DNA of 15,421 nt. Source: JANNBN01 sp031385545 (GTDB taxonomy: Bacteria; Actinomycetota; Acidimicrobiia; Acidimicrobiales; JANYDT01). Location: positions 1 through 15,421 of the forward strand of contig JANNBN010000126.1 of the NCBI GenBank assembly GCA_031385545.1, given 5' to 3'. The notes under the pieces were generated by a model. It had not been told where the DNA came from. It did no database searches and saw only the letters and a program-made list of their open reading frames with translations. Below are positions 1-6,702 of this stretch, piece after piece; the stretch's first letter is position 1, and each line of letters begins with the position of its first letter. Position numbers and translations under genes: made by a program.

Positions 1-1
1 C

Positions 2-202
2 GACGCTGCAGAGGTGGTTCCAGAGGTGGTTCCAGAGGTGGTTCCCGAGGTGGTTCCAGAGGTGGTTCCAGAGGTGGTTCCCGAGGTGGTTCCCGAGGTG
101 GTTCCCGAGGTGGTTCCAGAGGTGGTTCCCGAGGTGGTTCCCGAGGTGGTTCCCGAGGTGGTTCCCGAAGCAGACGCCGCTGCACCGGGAGGCGACGCAT
201 AA
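2..202 (+). CDS. nusA: C-terminal tail of probable transcription factor NusA (5' end outside window)
   Basis: Only the last 66 codons are present, ending in TAA at 200-202. They encode a short DAAE lead-in, 13 uninterrupted copies of Val-Val-Pro-Glu, and a final ADAAAPGGDA. No catalytic or KH domain lies in the window, so the name rests on position: directly upstream of ylxR and infB, where nusA sits in most bacteria. Actinobacterial NusA proteins often carry an acidic, poorly conserved C-terminal extension, and one Glu in every four residues fits that. NusA binds RNA polymerase and nascent RNA and acts in pausing, termination and antitermination. The stop overlaps the presumed ylxR start, which suggests translational coupling. 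The same repeats are also open in the other forward frames, so frame openness alone does not prove this frame; the stop position and downstream context do. Confidence 0.7.
   Translation, partial: DAAEVVPEVVPEVVPEVVPEVVPEVVPEVVPEVVPEVVPEVVPEVVPEVVPEVVPEADAAAPGGDA
14..169 (+). repeat. 12-bp in-frame tandem repeat, 13 units (VVPE)
   Basis: Thirteen contiguous units of GTGGTTCCxGAG, where x is A or C and is the only variable base (Pro codon CCA or CCC). The order of x is A A C A A C C C A C C C C. Units 1-3 and 4-6 share AAC, and units 5-8 and 9-12 share ACCC, so expansion probably went through multi-unit duplications. A 12-bp unit keeps both nusA and ylxR in frame whatever the copy number, so length change by slippage should be tolerated. 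Confidence 0.97.
187..201 (+). promoter_or_regulatory. Shine-Dalgarno and putative ATA start of ylxR
   Basis: GGGAGG at 187-192 is followed after 6 nt by ATA at 199-201, in the ylxR frame and overlapping the nusA stop as ATAA. Spacing is ideal for initiation. The common coupled junction ATGA would differ by one base. No ATG, GTG or TTG exists in this frame between position 1 and the TTG at 262, and the TTG lies after the conserved CVGCR motif. Use of ATA is inferred, not shown. Confidence 0.55.
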
Positions 203-498
203 CCCCGACCCGAACCTGCGTCGGCTGTCGGCAACGGTTTCCCGCCGACGCGCTCTTCCGGTTGGCGCTCGACCCGGTCTCGACGCAGTTGGTCGTGTCG
301 CGGGCAGCGGCCGGTCGCGGTGCCTGGGTCTGCGCGTCCGAGGCATGCGCTCGCAACGCAGACCGCACCGGTGGTGCGACGCGAACGTTGCGACTTCACC
401 GCTCTGCGTTGTCACCCGACGCGGTGCGTGGTGTCCTCGAGCGATCCGGGGTGCTCGGGTCGGGTCAGGTGGCGCAGACGGAACTGCCGGCCACGTGA
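199..498 (+). CDS. ylxR: YlxR family RNA-binding protein (DUF448)
   Basis: A protein of about 99 residues if initiated at ATA 199. The YlxR hallmarks are visible: RTCVGCRQRF near residues 5-14 and GRGAWVC around residue 40, followed by a second Cys (EACA). YlxR is a small RNA-binding protein encoded between nusA and infB in many bacteria; in other species it has been reported to bind the RNase P RNA and to affect transcription. The frame has no canonical start ahead of the CVGCR motif; a TTG at 262 would remove the N-terminal half of the fold, so it was rejected. The partner gene ylxQ (L7Ae-like), often next in Firmicutes, is absent. It probably belongs to the nusA operon, coupled through the overlap at 199-202. 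The family is clear; the start is uncertain. Confidence 0.85.
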   Translation: MTPTRTCVGCRQRFPADALFRLALDPVSTQLVVSRAAAGRGAWVCASEACARNADRTGGATRTLRLHRSALSPDAVRGVLERSGVLGSGQVAQTELPAT

Positions 499-530
499 TT
501 CTGCTGTGACCTATGGCTCGTGAGGTGCCA

Positions 531-557
531 ATCGAGCGAACAGATGCAGCGCTCGAT
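531..557. other. 8-bp inverted repeat in ylxR-infB spacer
   Basis: ATCGAGCG (531-538) and CGCTCGAT (550-557) are perfect complements around an 11-nt loop. There is no T-tract after it, so an ordinary intrinsic terminator is unlikely. It lies in the 216-nt leader between ylxR and infB and could be an attenuation or processing stem, or a protein-binding site. Function unknown. Confidence 0.5.
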
Positions 558-588
558 CAGCGACAAATGCAGTACCAGTTCAACAAAT

Positions 589-620
589 CGACACCATTTC
601 GATACGGCGATGAGGTGTCG
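589..620. other. 7-bp inverted repeat in infB leader
   Basis: CGACACC (589-595) pairs with GGTGTCG (614-620) across 18 nt. It is the second potential stem in the infB leader and ends about 95 nt before the infB start. I see no convincing -35/-10 pair or known riboswitch here, and no small ORF with a good ribosome-binding site. Confidence 0.35.
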
Positions 621-714
621 CGCTGATTCGTGCCACGGGACCTCCCGAGGTGCGCGACGATAGAGGGCTTGCGTTTTCGACGCCAAGCACGACCTACCCG
701 CAAGGAAACTCGCT

Positions 715-3700
715 TTGGCTGCCAAGATCAGGCTTCACGAACTCGCACGAGAACTGGGCCTCACCAACAAAGAAACGCTCGACCTGTGCGTCGGGCTGGG
801 GATCGGGGTCAAGAGCCACTCGTCTTCCATCGAGGATGCGCAGGCCGACCGCGCCCGGCGTAAGGCCGAACGTGAAGGCCTCAAACGCGACGTTCAGCCC
901 GAAGAAGAGAAGCCGGGCAAGAAGACGGCCAAGAAGGGCGCCGACGCGGCCGCCGAGGCCTCGGCCGACGCTGCACCCGCGTCCACATCGTCCAAACCGT
1001 CCGCACCGTCCGCACCGTCCACGATCGCAGCCGCGCCAGCAGGTCCGGCGGCCACAGCCACGGGTACAGCCACAGGTCCTGCCACACCGGGAACAGGGAC
1101 CGGGACACCGGCCGCCGCATCCGCGGCCGAGCCTTCAGTCGTCCCCGGGCCTCCTGCGCCGTCGGCCAACCGCATCGTGTCCTCGGCACGTCCTACCGCT
1201 CACGGTGCGCCACGCCCCACGGGACCCACCAACCCGGCCAGCTCAGGCTCCGTTGCTGCCACCGGGCCGTCCAGCAGCGCAGCAGCCTCCGCTGCTGCAT
1301 CCGCGTCGGTCGGTGCGCGTGTCTCGGCTCCTGTGGCGTCATCTGCACCGGTTGCGTCGTCAGTGGCCTCCGTTGCCCCTGCGGCCGCTGGATCGGCCCC
1401 GTCGTCGGCGCCAACCGGCACTCCGGCAGCCGCCGCAGCGTCTGCACCTGTAACCGAAGCGGCTCCGGTCGTCCCGGGTCCTGCTGCCCCCATCGCTCAC
1501 GCGCCGCACGCCCCACGGCCTGCCGGTAGCCCGCCGCTGCAGAACCCCATCGGCCAGCGTCCGGCCGACCCACCGAAGTCGGCAACGGGTCGTCCCATCC
1601 CGCCGCCACCCGGCCCGCCGCGTTCGTTCAGCGGTCGTCCTATCCCGCCACCACCCGGTGGTCGGCCCTCGCCGGCGGGTGCCCCAGGCGCCCGCCCGGG
1701 TGGTCCCGGAGCCCGCCCGGGAGGTCCTCCCGGTGCCGGCGCTCGTCCAGGCGCTCCCGGTGCGCGTCCTGCTGGAGCGCCGGGCAGTCGTCCCGGCTAC
1801 ACACCCTCGCGTCCTGGCGGTGGTTCGTTCCCACGCCAGTCCGTGCCCGGCGCAGGTGTCCCGCGGCCAGGCGGCCCCGGTGGCCCGGGCGGCAAGGGCG
1901 GTCCTGGCGGCGGTCGTGGCCGTCCCACCCAGCAGCGCCAGAGCCGGTCGAAGCGTCGTAAGGCATTCGAAGAGCTCGAGCCGGGTCGCATCACCCGCTA
2001 CGAGAAGTCCTCCGCTCCGGTTCCGGACGGCGAGGTCATTGTCGAGCGCGGTGCCTCGGCGCAGGACCTCGGTCCAAAGGTCAACCGCAGCGCGGCCGAC
2101 GTCGTCCGCTTCCTCATGTCACAGGGCGAGCTCGTCTCGGCCACCATGAGCCTCACCGACGACATGATCGAGCTGTTCGCACTGGACATCGGTGCCCAGG
2201 TTCTCCTGGTCGATCCGGGTCAGCAGGAAGAGGTCGAACTCCTCCAGCTGTTCCAAGACGACTCCGACGAAGACGACGACGACGCATACGAAACCCGTCC
2301 GCCTGTCATCACCGTCATGGGTCACGTCGACCATGGCAAGACCACCATCCTCGACCGCATCCGGTCCGCCAACGTTGTTGCCGGTGAAGCCGGTGGCATC
2401 ACGCAGCACATCGGTGCGTATCAGGTGGTCAAGGATGGCCGTGAAATCACCTTCATCGACACCCCGGGCCACGAGGCCTTCACGTCGATGCGTTTGCGTG
2501 GTGCACAGGTCACCGACATCGTCATCCTGGTGGTTGCCGCCAACGACGGCGTGATGCCCCAAACCCTCGAAGCACTGGCTGCTGCCAAGGCTGCAGAAGT
2601 GCCGATCGTGGTGGCCATCAACAAGATCGACGTGCCAGGCGCAGACCCCAACCGGGTCATGCAGCAGCTCGCCGAACACGACCTTGTGCCTGAAGCATGG
2701 GGCGGCGACACCATCATGGTGGAGCTGTCCGCGCTGCAGAATCTTGGCATCGACGACCTCCTCGAGCAGGTGCTGCTCGTTGCCGACGTCGAAGACCTCA
2801 AGGCCGTTCCCACGGGCAAGGCCCGCGGTACCGTCCTCGAAGCCAACCTCGACATCGGCCGTGGTCCTGTGGCCACCGTGCTCATCGAAAAGGGCACGCT
2901 GTCCGTCGGCGATCCAATCGTTGCCGGACCTGCGTGGGGTTCGGTACGCGCACTTATCAACGACCGTGGCGAACAGGTCAAGTCCGTCGGCCCATCGACC
3001 CCCGTACAGATCCTCGGTCTGTCCATGGTCCCGGGTGCAGGCGACGAGCTGCGTGCGGCTCCGAACCTGAAGATCGCCAAGGTCGTCGGTGAATCGCGAG
3101 AGTCGCGTCAGCGCTTCGCCGGTCTTGCCGGTTCGGCATCCGCTGTCAGCGGCGGCGTCAAGCTTGAAGATCTCTTCGAGCAGATCCAGAAGGGCGAAGC
3201 AGCAACGCTCAACCTCGTCCTCAAGGCCGACGTACAGGGTTCCTTGGAGGCGCTCACTGCGTCACTCAAGAAGCTCGAACGCCCCGAGGTCAAGATCACC
3301 TTCGTGCACCGCGCGGTCGGCGGTATCACGCAGTACGACGTGCAGTTGGCAGCCACCACCGGGTCAACCATCATCGGCTTCAACGTGCGGCCCGACCGCA
3401 ATTCGCGTTCCCTGGCAGAAGACGAGAAGGTGCAGATTCGCACCTACGACATCATCTACAAGGTGCTCGAGGACATGCAGTCCGCAATGCTTGGTCTGCT
3501 CAAGCCGGAGTTCGAAGAAGTGGTCACCGGCGAAGCCGAGGTCCGCGAGGTCTTCAGCGTGCCAAAGATCGGTGCCATCGCCGGTTGCATGGTCCGCAAC
3601 GGGTCCATCACCCGTGGCTCCAAGGTGCGGTTCCTTCGCGAAGGCGTGGTCATCTGGAAGGGTGCCATTGCGTCGCTGCGGCGGTTCAAGGACGACGTAC

Positions 3701-3810
3701 GAGAGGTCCAGACGGGCTTCGAGTGCGGTGTCGGCCTCACGGACTTCAAGGACCTCAAGGGCGGCGACCTCATCGAGACCTACGAAGAGCGAGAAATCGC
3801 CCGGGTGTAG
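715..3810 (+). CDS. infB: Translation initiation factor IF-2
   Basis: A 1031-residue GTPase that places initiator fMet-tRNA on the 30S subunit and drives 50S joining. The start is TTG 715, with AAGGAAA at 702-708 six bases upstream; the first residues (MAAKIRLHELARELGL) form the typical IF2_N helix bundle. Residues about 60-410 are a disordered linker, Ala/Ser/Pro-rich and then Gly/Pro/Arg-rich, with two GRPIPPPPG segments. A second IF2_N-like domain covers about 415-510. The G domain shows GHVDHGKT (536-543), DTPGH (582-586) and NKID (636-639), followed by domains II, III and the fMet-tRNA-binding C-terminal domain, all intact to the TAG. Length is at the long end, as is common in actinobacteria. 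The gene belongs to the nusA-ylxR-infB block, but rbfA does not follow. Product assignment is certain. Confidence 0.99.
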   Translation: MAAKIRLHELARELGLTNKETLDLCVGLGIGVKSHSSSIEDAQADRARRKAEREGLKRDVQPEEEKPGKKTAKKGADAAAEASADAAPASTSSKPSAPSAPSTIAAAPAGPAATATGTATGPATPGTGTGTPAAASAAEPSVVPGPPAPSANRIVSSARPTAHGAPRPTGPTNPASSGSVAATGPSSSAAASAAASASVGARVSAPVASSAPVASSVASVAPAAAGSAPSSAPTGTPAAAAASAPVTEAAPVVPGPAAPIAHAPHAPRPAGSPPLQNPIGQRPADPPKSATGRPIPPPPGPPRSFSGRPIPPPPGGRPSPAGAPGARPGGPGARPGGPPGAGARPGAPGARPAGAPGSRPGYTPSRPGGGSFPRQSVPGAGVPRPGGPGGPGGKGGPGGGRGRPTQQRQSRSKRRKAFEELEPGRITRYEKSSAPVPDGEVIVERGASAQDLGPKVNRSAADVVRFLMSQGELVSATMSLTDDMIELFALDIGAQVLLVDPGQQEEVELLQLFQDDSDEDDDDAYETRPPVITVMGHVDHGKTTILDRIRSANVVAGEAGGITQHIGAYQVVKDGREITFIDTPGHEAFTSMRLRGAQVTDIVILVVAANDGVMPQTLEALAAAKAAEVPIVVAINKIDVPGADPNRVMQQLAEHDLVPEAWGGDTIMVELSALQNLGIDDLLEQVLLVADVEDLKAVPTGKARGTVLEANLDIGRGPVATVLIEKGTLSVGDPIVAGPAWGSVRALINDRGEQVKSVGPSTPVQILGLSMVPGAGDELRAAPNLKIAKVVGESRESRQRFAGLAGSASAVSGGVKLEDLFEQIQKGEAATLNLVLKADVQGSLEALTASLKKLERPEVKITFVHRAVGGITQYDVQLAATTGSTIIGFNVRPDRNSRSLAEDEKVQIRTYDIIYKVLEDMQSAMLGLLKPEFEEVVTGEAEVREVFSVPKIGAIAGCMVRNGSITRGSKVRFLREGVVIWKGAIASLRRFKDDVREVQTGFECGVGLTDFKDLKGGDLIETYEEREIARV

Positions 3811-3815
3811 CCGTT

Positions 3816-3842
3816 CAGCTCGTGCAGCTCGTGCAGCTCGTG
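3816..3842 (+). repeat. 9-bp direct repeat x3 just after infB
   Basis: Three perfect contiguous copies of CAGCTCGTG start five bases after the infB stop. The last copy extends into the left arm of the hairpin at 3834-3882. Because the right arm can pair with any copy, three alternative registers of that hairpin are possible. Confidence 0.9.
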
Positions 3843-3882
3843 CAAAGGATCAGCGTCCCAGACTGATTTATTGCACGAGCTG
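3834..3882 (+). terminator. Long hairpin downstream of infB, probable terminator or 3' stabiliser
   Basis: CAGCTCGTGCAA (3834-3845) pairs perfectly over 12 bp with TTGCACGAGCTG (3871-3882). The loop has an inner stem, ATCAG with CTGAT, separated by a small symmetric internal loop. The sequence after it (GATTGTTTCATTG) is only mildly T-rich, so Rho-independent termination is plausible but not textbook. The position, directly after the last gene of the nusA-infB block, supports a transcript-end role. Confidence 0.6.
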
Positions 3883-3923
3883 GAGCCGATTGTTTCATTG
3901 CCGCTCAAAGTGGGTACCTCCGC

Positions 3924-3947
3924 GTTGCTTGCTCGTTAGCAAGCAAC
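3924..3947. terminator. Perfect 10-bp hairpin upstream of the surface protein gene
   Basis: GTTGCTTGCT (3924-3933) and AGCAAGCAAC (3938-3947) form a perfect stem closed by a CGTT tetraloop. It sits between infB and the secreted protein gene and ends 58 nt before its ATG. It may be a second terminator insulating the surface gene, or a 5'-UTR stem or operator of that gene. There is no following T-run. Confidence 0.55.
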
Positions 3948-4005
3948 TGTGTTGGGTCTGCGAACACCCGACGCGTTCGACGAGATCTTCGCCCCAGGTG
4001 ACACC

Positions 4006-5391
4006 ATGATGAACCGCACCAGTTCCACGAGTTCCCCGGAAAACCAGCATGCAGGATCGTCGGCCGTCAGGTTGCGAGGTCTCACCCGCTCACCGCTGCG
4101 CACCACCCTGGCGGCTGCTCTGGTGTTCGTGTCCGTTGCCCAGATCAAGGCCAGTGCCGTCGATCATCCGGCCTCAGAAGCGACCGGCCCGCTCGCCGCG
4201 CCCAAGGCTTCAGGTGACTTCTGCGGGAACGGCGCGGTCTACTACCGGTGGTCAACCGGCGGAATCAACGGCACCTTCGTTCGTGGCGCTACCGCCAGCA
4301 TCGGAATCGACCCAGACCTGACATATACCCAGAGCGGTACAGCAGAGGACCCGGTTCTCACCCCGGTGTCGCTGAGCCCAGGCGGCTACGCCATCTCGTC
4401 CTTCGAGATATTCACTGGTGGGGGCACCGGATACACCTTCGGGCTGGGTGTGCTCGGGGACAATTACCACGTCGGCGGTGCCGGAAATGTGACGCAGATC
4501 GGCGCGTGTGTCGAGCCGGCACGATATTCCCTGTCGATTGCCAAGGTGATCACGAATACCGCTGCGTCACCGTTCGAACTGGGCGAGTCGATCCAGTACT
4601 CGATCACCGTGACCAACACAGGGAACCTGCCACAAGCGGGCGTCACGGTTGTTGACCCGGCCATTTCCGCGCTTATCTGCACGCCGGGGATCCCAGCGAC
4701 GCTTGCTCCTGCGTCCACGGTCGTCTGCACCGGAAGCCACGCACTGGTGGCTGGCGACCTCACGGTGAGCACCTACGTGAACACGGCGACGGCATCGAGT
4801 CCGCAGTCGTACCCCGTTTCAGATTCGGCCACGGCCGCATTGTTCAAGCCGGCCGATACGACCCTCCCGGAGACAACGTGGCCGTCTGAGACAACTCTTC
4901 CGCCGACCAGCAAGCCGGACACGACGTTGGTAACAACGACCACCAAGCCGGGCACGACGTTGGTAACAACGATCGCAACAACGATCGCAACCACGATCGC
5001 CACGACGGCGGCAACCACAACAGCGGCAACCACAACAGCGGTAACCACGACCCCTGCCGTGACGACGTTGTCGCTGAAGCCCGTTCTGCCGACGAACCCC
5101 GATCCAGTCATCACGACGGCCGCACCGTCCACCATTGCCCCGAGGACAGTTGCGCTCACGACGGCACTCCAGACCACTGCCGCAACGACAGTCGCTGTCA
5201 CGACGGTTGCGCCAATCACCGCGGCACAGGTCGCCGTGCTCGGCGAACAGATCACCGCTCCGGTCGAGATGGTCGAGGCTCAGATTGCATATACCGGCAG
5301 CACCGTCGGCCGTCTTGCGCTCGCAGCGTTCGGCCTCATTGCTGCAGGCCTGGTGCTGATGGTCGGTCGTCACCCGCGCCGCCGGTTGTGA
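4006..5391 (+). CDS. Secreted DUF11-like protein with Thr-rich stalk and LAXTG-like wall-sorting tail
   Basis: Predicted 461 residues from ATG 4006 (ATG 4009 is also possible); AGGTGA at 3996-4001 supports this over the GTG at 3949, which abuts a hairpin. Order of parts: a basic N-terminus and hydrophobic signal segment at about 31-45 with AxA at 49-51; a region of unknown fold at about 70-170 with single cysteines; a DUF11-type Ig-like domain at about 174-280 (YSITVTNTGN followed by VTVVDP); a Thr-rich, probably extended stalk at about 284-415 with VTTT, IATT and AATT repeats; and a C-terminal IAYTG (427-431), hydrophobic helix (about 436-454) and RHPRRRL tail. That tail matches the plan of sortase substrates, close to the LAXTG motif of class E sortases but with Ile for Leu. 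The protein is probably wall-attached and displayed on a stalk; its ligand is unknown. No sortase gene is in the window. Confidence 0.85.
   Translation: MMNRTSSTSSPENQHAGSSAVRLRGLTRSPLRTTLAAALVFVSVAQIKASAVDHPASEATGPLAAPKASGDFCGNGAVYYRWSTGGINGTFVRGATASIGIDPDLTYTQSGTAEDPVLTPVSLSPGGYAISSFEIFTGGGTGYTFGLGVLGDNYHVGGAGNVTQIGACVEPARYSLSIAKVITNTAASPFELGESIQYSITVTNTGNLPQAGVTVVDPAISALICTPGIPATLAPASTVVCTGSHALVAGDLTVSTYVNTATASSPQSYPVSDSATAALFKPADTTLPETTWPSETTLPPTSKPDTTLVTTTTKPGTTLVTTIATTIATTIATTAATTTAATTTAVTTTPAVTTLSLKPVLPTNPDPVITTAAPSTIAPRTVALTTALQTTAATTVAVTTVAPITAAQVAVLGEQITAPVEMVEAQIAYTGSTVGRLALAAFGLIAAGLVLMVGRHPRRRL
4921..5050 (+). repeat. Thr-rich short repeats in stalk coding region
   Basis: Near-repeats include two copies of a segment encoding TTLVTT (about 4921 and 4954), three 12-bp units of ACAACGATCGCA type at 4966-5001 encoding TTIA, then two 15-bp units encoding ATTTA. 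These are slippage-prone in-frame repeats that would change stalk length without breaking the frame. Confidence 0.8.
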
Positions 5392-5392
5392 A

Positions 5393-5429
5393 GATCCGGG
5401 GTGGGTCGTATCAGGCCTACCCCCGGGTC
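5393..5429. terminator. Bidirectional terminator between convergent genes
   Basis: The left arm GATCCGGGGTGGG (5393-5405) pairs with CCTACCCCCGGGTC (5416-5429) over 13 base pairs, with one bulged C and two G-U pairs, around a 10-nt loop. It fills the whole gap between the stop of the surface protein (5391) and the stop of the leftward yeiH-like gene (5430). No T-tract on either side; the stem is very GC-rich. Shared termination for both transcripts is the natural reading. Confidence 0.75.
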
Positions 5430-6503
5430 TCAGATTCCCAAGATGCTCACGCCGACTGCTGACACGACCGCAATCAGTGCCCAGCTCGCAAGGCCTAGGA
5501 CCAGCGGGCGAATGCCGACCCGGCGAAGCTTGTCGAACCGCACGCCCACGCCCAGGCCGACGAGCGCCGCCGCGAACAGCAGCGTCTCGATCGTCTTCGT
5601 CGTCCGAAGCACGCCGTCCGGCACGATCCCGGCCGTGCGAACAGCAATCATCGCCAGGAACCCCCCGACGAACAGCGGCAGCAGGGGAGGGCGGCTTCCC
5701 AACTCGGCCGGGTCGTGCGAATGACGGCGGTGCGACACGCTGACGCCGATCACCATTGGTGCGAGCAGCACGACCCGCGTGAGTTTGACCACGGTGGCTG
5801 CCTCCTTCACATCGTCGCCGCCCGCCGCTGACGCAGTGGCGATTGTCTGCGCAACGTCGTGGACCGACGCGCCGATCCACGACCCGAGCGTGTGGCCGTC
5901 GAACCCCAGCCAGTGACCCACAACGGGCAGGGTGATGATGGCGAGCGATCCGCACAGCGTGACAAGCGCAACGGAGTACACCACGTCCTCCTCGCGGGCC
6001 TCGGGAGTCACTCCTTTCATCGCTGCGATCGCAGACGCTCCGCAGATCGAGAAGCCGGTGGCGACGAGCAGACCGAGCGCCTGGCTGAGCCCGAGTTTGC
6101 GGGCCATCCACTGCGTTCCGAAGAACGTGATGGCGACCACGCCGACGACCAGTGCAAGGCCTTTGCCACCCAGCTTCCACATGTCGGTGACGGTGAGCCG
6201 CAGCCCCAGCAATACGACGCCGAGGCGCAGCAACTTCTTCGCTGCCCACTGGATACCAGCGAAACACGGGCCGGGGATGCGTCCGGTGTTGGACAGCACG
6301 ACGCCGATCACGACAGCGGCCGTGAGGGGCGAAAGCTCGCCGACCCTGGTGTGCAGCACGAAGGCAACCCCCGCCGACACGCCAACGAGCGCGAGACCAG
6401 GTGCGAGTATTCGGAGCGGTTCGGGGCCCCATGCCTGGTGGATCACGTTTGCTGGGCGGAGCGGTTTCACGGTACGACTGATCGTACGGTGAAGCTTTGC
6501 CAC
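5430..6503 (-). CDS. YeiH-family putative sulfate exporter-type membrane protein (UPF0324)
   Basis: 357 residues from a GTG at 6503-6501 on the minus strand. It has about ten hydrophobic segments and the family signature FSICGASAIAA at residues 151-161, plus the conserved GIQWAAKKLLRLGVVLLGLRLT block near 83-104 and the SWIGASVHDVAQ motif in the second half. Family members are inner-membrane proteins, often annotated as putative sulfate exporters, but transport has been shown for few of them, so the substrate here is unknown. Length is normal for the family. A Shine-Dalgarno is not obvious before the GTG; a second in-frame GTG about a dozen codons later is an alternative start. The gene is alone on its strand, converging on the surface protein gene and diverging from the ABC importer, so no pathway is suggested by its neighbours. 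Confidence 0.9.
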   Translation of the reverse strand: MAKLHRTISRTVKPLRPANVIHQAWGPEPLRILAPGLALVGVSAGVAFVLHTRVGELSPLTAAVVIGVVLSNTGRIPGPCFAGIQWAAKKLLRLGVVLLGLRLTVTDMWKLGGKGLALVVGVVAITFFGTQWMARKLGLSQALGLLVATGFSICGASAIAAMKGVTPEAREEDVVYSVALVTLCGSLAIITLPVVGHWLGFDGHTLGSWIGASVHDVAQTIATASAAGGDDVKEAATVVKLTRVVLLAPMVIGVSVSHRRHSHDPAELGSRPPLLPLFVGGFLAMIAVRTAGIVPDGVLRTTKTIETLLFAAALVGLGVGVRFDKLRRVGIRPLVLGLASWALIAVVSAVGVSILGI

Positions 6504-6595
6504 AGCGGGTGAACAACAACAACTCTCAAAACAACCTGAGTGAACGCTGATGACTGGTGTCTACGGTCAAGGCACCACTATGGTGAAGATGTTGG

Positions 6596-6609
6596 GTGAC
6601 CAGGGTCAC
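6596..6609. promoter_or_regulatory. Inverted repeat GTGACC-AG-GGTCAC in divergent spacer, candidate operator
   Basis: A perfect 6-bp inverted repeat with a 2-bp centre lies in the 199-nt spacer between the leftward yeiH-like gene and the binding-protein gene, about 94 nt before the latter's ATG. Its size and symmetry suit a dimeric repressor. A TATGGT (6579-6584) could be a -10 just upstream, but no matching -35 is seen. The rest of the spacer shows no recognisable element. Confidence 0.4.
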
Positions 6610-6702
6610 AACGCTTGCACGACGGCATGCGGTGAAATCGGTCAACCCACCAACCTGCTGCCTTCCGGTGGCAGTGAACCCATACCACCTGTGAGGGAAC
6701 AC

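Noticed and set aside
14..169. CRISPR-like or other non-coding repeat array
   Set aside because: Units are contiguous with no spacers and preserve an open coding frame; it is a coding tandem repeat.
2119..3080. Two leftward open frames (186 and 219 codons) opposite the G domain of infB
   Set aside because: Mirror-image frames of a strongly conserved gene with no start signals or domain features.
3949..4005. GTG start for the surface protein
   Set aside because: It directly abuts a 10-bp hairpin and lacks a ribosome-binding site, whereas ATG 4006/4009 has AGGTGA in place.
6472..6487. GTACGA-CTGA-TCGTAC inverted repeat as an operator for the yeiH-like gene
   Set aside because: It lies inside the coding region near the start; short and probably by chance, though it could matter if the downstream GTG is the true start.
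4819..6522. 567-codon leftward open frame covering the surface protein and yeiH region
   Set aside because: It is Arg-rich with no recognisable domain and overlaps two well-supported genes on both strands; typical of chance open frames in high-GC DNA.
6550..6702. Upstream in-frame ATG extending the family-5 binding protein by 51 residues
   Set aside because: The extension would place a non-hydrophobic segment before the signal peptide, and the ATG at 6703 has its own ribosome-binding site.
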